A DNA stretch of 64,000 bases from CAITNM01 sp021298215. Lineage in GTDB: Bacteria > Pseudomonadota > Alphaproteobacteria > Paracaedibacterales > CAITNM01. Each line of letters opens with the position of its first letter. Within the stretch, counting starts at the first letter, position 1. The translations under genes and the position numbers were made by a program. Below, in pieces: positions 23,726-32,366 of the stretch. The DNA lies in NCBI GenBank assembly GCA_046309815.1, contig JBKCOJ010000015.1, positions 1-64,000 of the forward strand. Direction: 5' to 3'. A model generated the notes under the pieces. It saw only the letters and a program-made list of their open reading frames with translations, had not been told where the DNA came from and did not search any database.

Positions 23726-25249
23726 ATGGCAAGTAGAAAATTAAAGCCTGTGGAAGATACAGTTCAACACCCAAGGCATGAATTAATACAAGTAGCTGAC
23801 GTAGTTGCTCGTGAAAAAGGTATTGATCGAGAAGAAGTCATTGTAGCTATGGAACTTGCAATGCAACGAACTGCAAAGCAAAAATATGGAATGGACCATG
23901 ATATTCGCGCCATCATTGATCGTGAAACAGGTCATGTACAAATTATTCGCTGTTTAGAAGTTGCAGAAGAAATTGAAGACCCTATTAATCAAGTCACTAT
24001 TGAAACGGCAAAATTAGATTATCCTGATGCTAAAATCGGTGATGTACTTGAAGAAGAGCTTCCTCCTCTCGAGTTTGGAAGAATTGCCGCTCAAAGTGCT
24101 CGCCAGATTATATTTCAAAAAGTTCGCGATGCCGAAAGATCACGTCAATATGAAGAGTTTAAGAATCGACTTGGCGATGTAGTAAATGCTCTAGTTAAAC
24201 GAGTTGAATTTGGGAATGTTGTTGTTGATTTAGGCAAGGCCGAAGGTATCTTAAAGAAAGATGATTTAATACCAAGAGAATCTTATCGCGTTGGCGATCG
24301 AGTGCGAGCAATCATTCATGATTTAAAGCCAGATTCTCGCGGTCCAATGGTCATTTTATCCAGAACTCACCCTAAATTCATGGCTAAGCTTTTTGAGCAA
24401 GAAGTTCCTGAAATTTACGATAATGTTATTGAGATCAAATCTGTTGCTCGTGATCCGGGTAGTCGTGCAAAAATGGCTGTATACACTACAGATCCTAATC
24501 TTGACCCTATTGGATCATGTGTTGGTATGCGTGGTAGCCGAGTACAAGTTATTGTGAATGAGCTACAAGGAGAAAAAGTAGATATCATCAACTGGACAAA
24601 TGACCCTGCAACATTCGTTGTCAATGCTTTGGCACCAGCAGAAATTTCAAGAGTTGTTATTGATGAAGATCAACATCGTATAGATGTTGTTGTCGCCGAA
24701 GAACAATTAAGCCTAGCTATTGGCAGACGAGGTCAAAATGTCCGTCTCGCTTCTCAATTGACCGGTTGGAAAATTGATATCATCACCGAAAATGATGATA
24801 TTAGTCGCCGAGCACAAGAAAACGAGAGCAAAATGAACTTATTTATTGAAGCTCTTGATATTGATGAGATGTTTGCTCAATTGTTAATTTCTGAAGGGTT
24901 TGAAACTATTGAAGAAATCGCCACTATCGATATCGATGAATTTTTACGCATTGATGGAATTGATGAGGACACAGCAAACGAGCTACAAGCTCGAGGCAAA
25001 ACATATCTTGAAAATTTCAGCAAGAGAATGCTGGAGAAATGTAAAGAGCTAGGCGTCGAAAAAGATATGTATGATCTTGGGTTGACCCCTCAAATGCTTG
25101 TAAAGCTTGCGGAAAAAAGTATAAAAAACCGCGAAGAACTTGCAGAGCTCGCAGGTGATGAGCTACAAGAGACGATAGGTGCTGGAATAATTGATATTGA
25201 TGCAGCAAATGCTGTTATTATGAAGGCGCGTGAGCACTGGTTTAACTAA
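23726..25249 (+). CDS. nusA: Transcription termination/antitermination protein NusA
   Basis: 507 aa. Binds RNA polymerase and nascent RNA at pauses, terminators and antitermination complexes. An N-terminal polymerase-binding domain (about 1-130) is followed by S1 (GNVVVDLGKAEGILKKDDLIP), KH1/KH2 (SVARDPGSRAKMAVYT, CVGMRGSRVQVIV and LAIGRRGQNVRLASQLTGW), and C-terminal acidic helix-hairpin-helix repeats (about 370-505). Two AR-like repeats are present, as in proteobacteria. There is no ylxR gene between nusA and infB, which is common in many other bacteria. Confidence 0.97.
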   Translation: MASRKLKPVEDTVQHPRHELIQVADVVAREKGIDREEVIVAMELAMQRTAKQKYGMDHDIRAIIDRETGHVQIIRCLEVAEEIEDPINQVTIETAKLDYPDAKIGDVLEEELPPLEFGRIAAQSARQIIFQKVRDAERSRQYEEFKNRLGDVVNALVKRVEFGNVVVDLGKAEGILKKDDLIPRESYRVGDRVRAIIHDLKPDSRGPMVILSRTHPKFMAKLFEQEVPEIYDNVIEIKSVARDPGSRAKMAVYTTDPNLDPIGSCVGMRGSRVQVIVNELQGEKVDIINWTNDPATFVVNALAPAEISRVVIDEDQHRIDVVVAEEQLSLAIGRRGQNVRLASQLTGWKIDIITENDDISRRAQENESKMNLFIEALDIDEMFAQLLISEGFETIEEIATIDIDEFLRIDGIDEDTANELQARGKTYLENFSKRMLEKCKELGVEKDMYDLGLTPQMLVKLAEKSIKNREELAELAGDELQETIGAGIIDIDAANAVIMKAREHWFN

Positions 25250-25262
25250 AGAATAGGATTTT

Positions 25263-27800
25263 ATGTCACAGGAGTCGCAAAAGAGCCAAGAAGCAGAAAG
25301 TGCAGAAGCTCAAGCAACAGATCAACATAGCGAGCCAGTTAAGAAGAAGACTCTTACTCTTGGAAAGCGACTAGATATTAAGCGCCCGTCAGAAGCTCAG
25401 GTGCAGCAGAGTTTTACACACGGACGAACTAAAACTGTAGACGTTGAAGTCAAAAGAAAGAAGATTAATCCTCAAGCTGAAAAAGCATCGGACCAAGTTG
25501 TTTCTGATCCCCAAATGCCAGAAACTTTACGCGGACTAACTCATGGTGAGCTTGATGCTCGACTAAAAGCTGTTAAATCGGCCTTAGAGGAGCAGGCTAA
25601 GCAAGGTGAAAAACGCTCACGAAAGAGAGATAATGACACTCCTGTTGAGTCAGAGGTTCTAGAACAAACACGAATTGAGCTTGTAAGCGTTGAGACACCA
25701 GCTCCTGTCCTACCAGCCACTCCTGGAGAGCTTGTAAAATCTTCACCTCATCGTCATGAACCAAAGCATCCGCACAAAATTAAGGATGATTTTGTTGACG
25801 ATGAAGACGCAGCAGCAAGCAAAAGAAAGTCTGTTGTATATCGCGCTGAAGTTGTAAAAAAAGTACCATCCCCCGTAAAAAAGACTATGGTTGAGGGGCC
25901 CAAAAGGCTTGATAGAAATACCCAAGCTAGACTTTTAGATGACGACACCGAACAACGCTCACGTTCTGTTGCTTCTTTGAGACGCCTAAACCAAAAGAAA
26001 ATTCGCCAACAACATGCTACCGATCAACAGGAAGCGCAAAAGATTGTACGAGAAGTCATTATTCCCGAAATAATTACTGTAGGAGAACTTGCCAACCGTA
26101 TGGCGGTTCGCTCTGGCGATGTTGTAAAATCTCTCATGAAATTAGGTATGTTGGTAACCATCAACCAAATTATTGATGCAGATACGGCTGAGTTAATTTG
26201 TACAGAATTTGGTCATACACCAAAGAGAGTTTCTGATTCAGATATTGAAATTGGATTAAAAGGACCAGATGATGTGTCTAGCGATTTAAGCCCTCGCGCT
26301 CCTATTGTGACGGTAATGGGTCACGTAGACCACGGAAAAACTTCTCTTCTCGATGCATTACGTAAAACTGATATTGTCTCTGGAGAAGCCGGAGGCATTA
26401 CCCAGCATATAGGTGCCTATCAAGTAACAATGGCGTCAGGCAAGAAAATCACTTTTATTGATACGCCAGGCCATGCTGCCTTCAGCGAAATGCGTGCTCG
26501 AGGCGCTAACGTAACCGATATCGTCGTGCTTGTTGTAGCAGCAGATGACGGCATTATGGAGCAAACTATTGAGGCAATAAGCCATGCAAAAGCTGCAAAA
26601 GTTCCTATTGTTGTCGCTATTAATAAAATGGATAAGCCAGAAGCAAATCCAAGTCGCGTACGCAATGAATTACTTAACCATGACATTATTTTGGAAGAAT
26701 TCGGTGGAGATGTTCTAAGTGTTGAAGTTTCCGCAAAGCAATCTTTAAATCTTGAAAAACTAGAAGAAAGTATTCTTTTGCAAGCCGAAGTCTTGGAACC
26801 AAAAGCAAACCCTAACCGTAAAGCTTACGGGGCTGTTGTTGAAGCTAAGGTTGATCGTGGTCGGGGTACGGTAGTAACCCTTTTGATTCAAAATGGCACA
26901 TTGCAAGTTGGTGATATCGTTGTTGCTGGCTCAGAATGGGGTAAAGTACGCGCAATGGTAAATGACCATGGAAAACATATTAAATCAGCTGGCCCTTCTG
27001 TTCCGGTAGAAGTACTTGGATTTAATGGTGTGCCAACCGCAGGTCAAGAATTTTTAGTAGTCGAAACCGAAGCACATGCTCGTGAAATTGCAGAATCTCG
27101 CGCACATCGTAGAAGAGATCAAATAGCACAAGCTCGCGTGAAAACGTCGATGGAGTCTATTATGAATCAAATTGCAGCGGGAGATATAAAAGAATTTCCT
27201 ATTGTCATTAAAGCCGATGTGCATGGTTCATTAGAAGCAATCACTTCTAGCTTGCAAAAATTAAGCGGTGAGGAAGTTGCACCGCGAATCCTACATGGTG
27301 GCGTTGGCGGAATCAATGAAAGTGATGTTACTTTAGCGCGTGCATCTGGAGGAATCATCGTAGGATTTAACGTGCGTGCCAATCCTCAAGCAAGAGATCT
27401 TGCAAAGCGTGATGGTGTTGATATTCGGTACTATTCCATTATTTATGATGTCATTGATGACGTAAGAACCATGCTAAGCGGGCTTCTCGCACCTACTCTT
27501 CGCGAGAAATATCTTGGAAATGCCGAAATACGAGATGTGTTTAACATAACCGGCGTTGGAAAAGTTGCAGGATGCTATGTCACAGAAGGTGTTGTAAAAC
27601 GTGGAGCAAAAGTACGATTATTACGTGACAATGTGGTTATTCATGAAGGCACCTTAAAAACTCTTAAACGCTTTAAGGATGAAGTCAAAGAAGTTAAAGA
27701 TTCATTTGAATGCGGTATGGCCTTTGAAAATTACAATGACATTCGCAATGGAGACATTATTGAGTGCTTTGAAATCGAATCAATTGCTCGCCAATTATAA
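25263..27800 (+). CDS. infB: Translation initiation factor IF-2
   Basis: 845 aa GTPase that brings fMet-tRNA to the 30S subunit. The N-terminal region (1-260) is charged, low-complexity and partly coiled. An IF2_N segment follows (VGELANRMAVRSGDVVKSLM), then the G domain with GHVDHGKTSLLDALR, DTPGHAAFSEMRARG and NKMDKPEAN, and domains II-IV including GVGGINESDVTLA. The C-terminus is intact. The gene ends one base from the convergent stop of def, with no terminator hairpin seen between them. Confidence 0.98.
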   Translation: MSQESQKSQEAESAEAQATDQHSEPVKKKTLTLGKRLDIKRPSEAQVQQSFTHGRTKTVDVEVKRKKINPQAEKASDQVVSDPQMPETLRGLTHGELDARLKAVKSALEEQAKQGEKRSRKRDNDTPVESEVLEQTRIELVSVETPAPVLPATPGELVKSSPHRHEPKHPHKIKDDFVDDEDAAASKRKSVVYRAEVVKKVPSPVKKTMVEGPKRLDRNTQARLLDDDTEQRSRSVASLRRLNQKKIRQQHATDQQEAQKIVREVIIPEIITVGELANRMAVRSGDVVKSLMKLGMLVTINQIIDADTAELICTEFGHTPKRVSDSDIEIGLKGPDDVSSDLSPRAPIVTVMGHVDHGKTSLLDALRKTDIVSGEAGGITQHIGAYQVTMASGKKITFIDTPGHAAFSEMRARGANVTDIVVLVVAADDGIMEQTIEAISHAKAAKVPIVVAINKMDKPEANPSRVRNELLNHDIILEEFGGDVLSVEVSAKQSLNLEKLEESILLQAEVLEPKANPNRKAYGAVVEAKVDRGRGTVVTLLIQNGTLQVGDIVVAGSEWGKVRAMVNDHGKHIKSAGPSVPVEVLGFNGVPTAGQEFLVVETEAHAREIAESRAHRRRDQIAQARVKTSMESIMNQIAAGDIKEFPIVIKADVHGSLEAITSSLQKLSGEEVAPRILHGGVGGINESDVTLARASGGIIVGFNVRANPQARDLAKRDGVDIRYYSIIYDVIDDVRTMLSGLLAPTLREKYLGNAEIRDVFNITGVGKVAGCYVTEGVVKRGAKVRLLRDNVVIHEGTLKTLKRFKDEVKEVKDSFECGMAFENYNDIRNGDIIECFEIESIARQL

Positions 27801-27801
27801 G

Positions 27802-28341
27802 CTATCGTCTAACTTTCTGTGCTTTGCGGATTAACATATCACGTTTAAGTGCAGAAAGATAATCGATGAATAACTTCCCATCTAAATGATCTATCTCATG
27901 CTGAACGCAGGCTGCCTGTAAGTTCAAAAATGTGGTTTCGCAAAATTTTCCTGCTTTATTTAAATAACGGACACGTACTGAATCAGGGCGAATAACTGGA
28001 GCATACTGTCCAGGCACAGACAAACAACCTTCGTTGCATGCCACTAACGTATCACTTGCCCACACAATTTCAGGATTTATTATATGATAAAGGTCTGGAT
28101 TGGAATTCATGCCTTCTATTTGTTCCCCATTGACTGTTACATTGGCAGGAACATTCATAACCAGTATTCTTTTTGGAATTCCGACTTGAGTAGCAGCAAG
28201 ACCTATTCCATCTTCTGCAATCATTGTTTCTTCCAGGTCTTCTAGTAATCTTTGTATCTGACTATCTACTTCCTGCACAGGAAGAGCTTTCTTACGAAGC
28301 AATGGATTCGGAGCTACTAAAATTGGTAAGACGGTCATCAT
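27802..28341 (-). CDS. def: Peptide deformylase
   Basis: 179 aa Fe/Zn hydrolase removing the formyl group from new N-terminal Met. The three motifs are complete: GIGLAATQVG (near 46), EGCLSVPG with the metal Cys, and QHEIDHLDG with both metal His and the catalytic Glu. Two consecutive ATGs begin the gene; either could be used. It is transcribed towards infB rather than with fmt, which is not in the window. Confidence 0.96.
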   Translation of the reverse strand: MMTVLPILVAPNPLLRKKALPVQEVDSQIQRLLEDLEETMIAEDGIGLAATQVGIPKRILVMNVPANVTVNGEQIEGMNSNPDLYHIINPEIVWASDTLVACNEGCLSVPGQYAPVIRPDSVRVRYLNKAGKFCETTFLNLQAACVQHEIDHLDGKLFIDYLSALKRDMLIRKAQKVRR

Positions 28342-28415
28342 TTCTTTATTTGCTGTTCTCTCAATACAGTATATAGTGCAATTATGAGTAAATTTTAAGG
28401 CCTAATGAATTTTTT

Positions 28416-29126
28416 ATGTCAAATAATTTCGATCAGTTCATACAAGAAGTGGAAAGTGACCTTCGCCAAGAAAAGTTTGAACAACTTTGGAAAAAGTATG
28501 GAAAATCAGTTTCAGTGGGATTTGGCGTTATTGTTGCATTGTCTTTAAGTTTTAATCTTTGGCAACATTACCAAGCTAAACAACGGGATATTATTTCTCA
28601 ACAGTTTGTAAACGCACAAACTCTTATGTTTAGTAAAAATGTGAGTGATGCTCTGTCTGCAATGGAAGGCATTTCAAAGAGTTCTCATCGTACATACTCG
28701 ACGCTCGCAAAGCTTAATGTCGCTTCGATTCTCCGCATGGAAACTGGCCATAAAGATTTAAGCAAAGCAGAGACTATCTATAAAGAATTAATGGAAAACT
28801 CTAGCGTAGAACACATGTTTCGTGAGTTAGCCACTGTTCAGTATGTTAGTTTATGCTTAGATAAAAGTACTAGCTCTGAAGAACTTCAGTCTTTACTTAA
28901 GTTACTTGATGTATGCACTAAAGAAGCAGCACCTTATCGTCATTTAGCGCTCGAGTTAAAAGGTATGATTGAGCTGAAACAAAAGAATTATGAAAAAGCT
29001 TCGGAAATTTTTGTTGCGATAGCACAGGACGAAAAATCACCTAAAGATTTACGCTTAAGAGCGCAGATAATAGCTCAAAACCTTGCAAGTCAATTGATTG
29101 ATCAAGCCTCAAAGGATCATCAATGA
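28416..29126 (+). CDS. YfgM-like membrane-anchored TPR protein
   Basis: 236 aa. The N-terminus is cytoplasmic and charged (FDQFIQEVESDLRQEKFEQLWKK), then one membrane helix (about 30-50), then a periplasmic helical repeat domain of the TPR_21/YfgM type. In E. coli YfgM is an ancillary SecYEG/PpiD partner encoded next to bamB and der, and the same neighbours occur here: bamB overlaps by 4 bases (ATGA) and der follows. The repeats are degenerate but the length fits. Confidence 0.82.
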   Translation: MSNNFDQFIQEVESDLRQEKFEQLWKKYGKSVSVGFGVIVALSLSFNLWQHYQAKQRDIISQQFVNAQTLMFSKNVSDALSAMEGISKSSHRTYSTLAKLNVASILRMETGHKDLSKAETIYKELMENSSVEHMFRELATVQYVSLCLDKSTSSEELQSLLKLLDVCTKEAAPYRHLALELKGMIELKQKNYEKASEIFVAIAQDEKSPKDLRLRAQIIAQNLASQLIDQASKDHQ

Positions 29127-30412
29127 AATATATTAAATGGTGTTTAATTGGGCTGTTGGCTTTAATTGGTTGCAGCGAAACAAAAGAGAAATTAAAAGGA
29201 ACTCGTGAGCCTTTCATCATTGCAGGAAATGCCTTAAAACCAGATCCCTCGTTGAAAAACATCCATGTTCAGCTGCCTGCAGCGCAACATGTAAAAGATT
29301 GGAATCATGTTGGTGGAAATCCTAGCCATCTCGTACCACCAGTGCTTGTAAATAAAGATGTAAAAACCGTTTGGGAACATAATATTGGCGAAGGATCTGA
29401 TACGCATCACCGGCTTATCACGCACCCCATTGTTCATAAAGAACTTGTCTATTCAATGGATATTCAAGGACATGTGGAAGCGAGAAAAGTTAGCGATGGA
29501 ACTCTTGTTTGGGAGATAGAGACCTCACCAGAAGAAGGTCACAGTAACACCATGGGTGGGGGATTTGCAGCTGAAGATGATGTTTTATATATAACAACTT
29601 CATTCGGGGAAGTATGGTGTGTTGAAGCACATTCAGGAAAACGTGTTTGGATCAAGAACTTAGAAACACCAATACGTGCTGCACCAACAGTTTTTGGCGG
29701 GCGCATTTATATTGTAACTGTAAACAATGAGATTTATGCTTTAGAAGCTAAGACTGGTGACGAATTATGGGATTATGCCGGCATTGTCGAGCCAAATTCG
29801 CTTCTTGGGGGTAGCGCGCCCGCTGCTTGTACACAAGCCGTGGTTGTTGCCTTAACTTCTGGAGAAATTTATTGCTTAAGCCCTGAAAGTGGTCATTTGC
29901 TATGGTCTGATACAATGACTCCGTCCTTAAGAATTGATACCGTTTCAAGCATTGCGCATATTAGAGCTAGACCAATTATTGAAAATAATGTTGTTTATAT
30001 TGCAAGCCATGGTGGCCGTATCGCTGCCTATGAGCTGACAACAGGCAAGAAAATATGGGCAAAAGAAATTGGTACATTACGCACACCAGCATTATGCGGA
30101 GATTTCCTTTTTGTCATTACGACCAACGATGATTTAGTTTGCATCCTAAAATCCACAGGACAAGTTCGATGGGCTACATTATTACCAAGAAAGCGTGAAA
30201 GTGATGAAGTTATCACATGGGCTGGTCCTATTGTTGTAAATGATCAACTGGTGATTGTTAGCACTAATGAACAAATGGCCTTTCTGAGCGTGCAAGATGG
30301 CAGCATTGATACAACCGTTAAATTAGAGGCGGGCTGTCAATTGTCTCCAATCGCAGCAGATAAAACCATTTTCACTTTAACCGACTCAGGCGTATTGCAA
30401 GCTTGGCGCTAG
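29123..30412 (+). CDS. bamB: Outer membrane protein assembly factor BamB
   Basis: 429 aa lipoprotein, lipobox LIGC with C17. An eight-bladed beta-propeller scaffold of the Bam complex. PQQ-type blade repeats are clear: VYSMDIQGHVEARKVSDGTL, VLYITTSFGEVWCVEAHSGK, RIYIVTVNNEIYALEAKTGD and VVYIASHGGRIAAYELTTGK, each followed by a W. It is coupled to the YfgM-like gene and lies 1 base before der, matching the conserved yfgM-bamB-der order of other proteobacteria. Confidence 0.93.
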   Translation: MKYIKWCLIGLLALIGCSETKEKLKGTREPFIIAGNALKPDPSLKNIHVQLPAAQHVKDWNHVGGNPSHLVPPVLVNKDVKTVWEHNIGEGSDTHHRLITHPIVHKELVYSMDIQGHVEARKVSDGTLVWEIETSPEEGHSNTMGGGFAAEDDVLYITTSFGEVWCVEAHSGKRVWIKNLETPIRAAPTVFGGRIYIVTVNNEIYALEAKTGDELWDYAGIVEPNSLLGGSAPAACTQAVVVALTSGEIYCLSPESGHLLWSDTMTPSLRIDTVSSIAHIRARPIIENNVVYIASHGGRIAAYELTTGKKIWAKEIGTLRTPALCGDFLFVITTNDDLVCILKSTGQVRWATLLPRKRESDEVITWAGPIVVNDQLVIVSTNEQMAFLSVQDGSIDTTVKLEAGCQLSPIAADKTIFTLTDSGVLQAWR

Positions 30413-30413
30413 G

Positions 30414-31760
30414 ATGTTCACACTTGCATTAATTGGTAGGCCTAACGTCGGAAAATCGAGTATTTTCAACCGTTTAATCGGTAAAAAGCTTGCTATTGTT
30501 CATGAGCGACCTGGCGTCACAAGAGACTTTCAAGAAGCAAAAGCTTACTATGGCGATATGCCTTTTAGCTTATTGGATACACCTGGCTTAGCTGATCCAG
30601 AGACTTCTGTAATGTATCCCGAGCTTGCTAAGCAAATGCAGCAACAAAGCGAAGCCGCCATAGAAGAAGCTCAAATGGTTGCCTTTGTTATTGATGGAAT
30701 TGCTGGCATTACTGCATTTGATGAGCAAATTGCAAAACTTTTGCACAAGCAAAATAAACCAGTGATTGTCCTCATCAACAAATGCGATAGCAAAAAAGCT
30801 TCACAGACAACGGAATATGATGTTTTCTCGTTAGGCTTTCAAACAGTTATTAATATTTCTGCTGAGCATAATATTGGATTTGACGCGTTATATGAAGCTA
30901 TTTTCCCTCATTTAAGTGAAGAAGAAAATTCTGCAACGGGTAAAGCTCTAAAATTAGCTATTATGGGGCGACCTAATGTTGGTAAATCTACTTTGGTAAA
31001 TGCATTGTTTGGAGAGGAGCGTTTATTAACAGCTGATATGCCTGGCGTTACGCGTGATTCAGTAAGCCTTGCTTGGGAATATAATGGTCAAAAGTTTGAA
31101 TTAATTGATACCGCCGGTATTAGACGAAAAGCAAAAGTTCAAGATACTGTTGAACAATTAGCAGTGCAAAGCGCGAATAGAACATTACAGTTTGCAGAAA
31201 TTGTTGTTTTAGTAATTGATGCAACCATTCCTCTGGACGAACAGCTAGAAAAACAAGATTTAGCGATTGCTCAACAAATTGTAGAAGAAGGAAGAGGATT
31301 AGTCCTAGCACTTAACAAAGTTGATAAAATCAGCCATTTACCACAGCTGATGGAACACATCCGCAATCAATTAAACTACCAACTTGCACAGGTACGCGAT
31401 GTACCAATGGTAGCAATTTCTGCCTTAAATAATACGAATCTTAATCGATTACTTGATGAAGTTTTAGCTCTTAATGCTTTATGGAATCTGCGTATTCCAA
31501 CCGCCAAACTTAATGATTGGCTTCCATTTATGTTGGATAAACATCCAACACCAGCTGTTTCAGGCAGACGCATCCGTATTAAATACATGACGCAAATCAA
31601 ATCCCGCCCTCCAACTTTTGCCTTATTTTGCACAAAAGCTGATGAGCTGCCTGCCTCTTATATAAGATACTTAAGTAATGGGCTGAGAGACGATTTTAAC
31701 TTACCTGGCGTACCTATAAGATTTATTATTAAAGGTATAAAGAATCCCTATACTCAGTGA
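30414..31760 (+). CDS. der: GTPase Der (EngA)
   Basis: 448 aa, essential double GTPase for 50S ribosome assembly. G domain 1 has GRPNVGKSSIFNRL, DTPGLADP and NKCD; G domain 2 has GRPNVGKSTLVNALFGEERL, DTAGIRRKAKV and NKVD. The C-terminal KH-like domain (about 355-448) includes IRIKYMTQIKSRPPTFALFC. Full length. Confidence 0.98.
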   Translation: MFTLALIGRPNVGKSSIFNRLIGKKLAIVHERPGVTRDFQEAKAYYGDMPFSLLDTPGLADPETSVMYPELAKQMQQQSEAAIEEAQMVAFVIDGIAGITAFDEQIAKLLHKQNKPVIVLINKCDSKKASQTTEYDVFSLGFQTVINISAEHNIGFDALYEAIFPHLSEEENSATGKALKLAIMGRPNVGKSTLVNALFGEERLLTADMPGVTRDSVSLAWEYNGQKFELIDTAGIRRKAKVQDTVEQLAVQSANRTLQFAEIVVLVIDATIPLDEQLEKQDLAIAQQIVEEGRGLVLALNKVDKISHLPQLMEHIRNQLNYQLAQVRDVPMVAISALNNTNLNRLLDEVLALNALWNLRIPTAKLNDWLPFMLDKHPTPAVSGRRIRIKYMTQIKSRPPTFALFCTKADELPASYIRYLSNGLRDDFNLPGVPIRFIIKGIKNPYTQ

Positions 31761-31766
31761 AGCACT

Positions 31767-32342
31767 ATGCACCATATTTCAGAGCAAGATTTTGCTAAAT
31801 TTCCAATTTGTGTTGATCTTGATGGCACCTTATGGGATGGAGATTGTTTATGGATGTGTATGAGTGATTTTTTGAAGCGCTATCCTTATCGTATTTTCCA
31901 GATGCTTTTTTGGTGGTACCAAGATAGAACCTATTTAAAACATAATCTTTTAAAATTCATTTCCTTTAGTCCTGAAAAAATATCGTTTTTTCCAGAAATA
32001 TTAGCGTATCTACATGATCTAAAAAAACAAGGCGCAACGATTTATCTTATTACGGGATCAGATCAAAAAATTGCAGATATGGTTTCTGCGCACCTAAATA
32101 TTTTTGAAAAAGCTTTTGGAAGCACAATCGGCTGCAATTTAGTTGGTCAGAATAAAGCAAATCTACTAAACAAAATTTTCGGGAAGAAAAATTACGTGTA
32201 TTTTGGTAATGAATGGAAGGATCGTTTTATTTGGGAGAATTCTATAGCGGCAGTCGCGGTAGATATTGATCAAAAAACTTTTAATTGGCTAAAATCTCAA
32301 CCTATATATACCCGTAGGTTTATTTGTAAATCATCTATATAA
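31767..32342 (+). CDS. HAD-family phosphatase resembling the HAD half of HAD-UbiA fusions
   Basis: 191 aa cytosolic haloacid dehalogenase-type protein. Motif I VDLDGTLWDGD carries D17 and D19; motif II is LITGSDQ (near 95); motif III Lys is in GQNKANLL; motif IV reads YFGNEWKDR, with Asn148 where Asp is usual and D152 retained. The cap helix FLKRYPYRIFQMLFWWYQDRTYLK and the FGSTIGCNLVG segment match the N-terminal HAD domain that in many alphaproteobacteria is fused to a UbiA prenyltransferase. Here the protein stops before any membrane domain and no UbiA follows. Lies 6 bases after der. Substrate unknown. Confidence 0.75.
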   Translation: MHHISEQDFAKFPICVDLDGTLWDGDCLWMCMSDFLKRYPYRIFQMLFWWYQDRTYLKHNLLKFISFSPEKISFFPEILAYLHDLKKQGATIYLITGSDQKIADMVSAHLNIFEKAFGSTIGCNLVGQNKANLLNKIFGKKNYVYFGNEWKDRFIWENSIAAVAVDIDQKTFNWLKSQPIYTRRFICKSSI

Positions 32343-32366
32343 TTTAGAAAAAGCGCTAGATATCTT

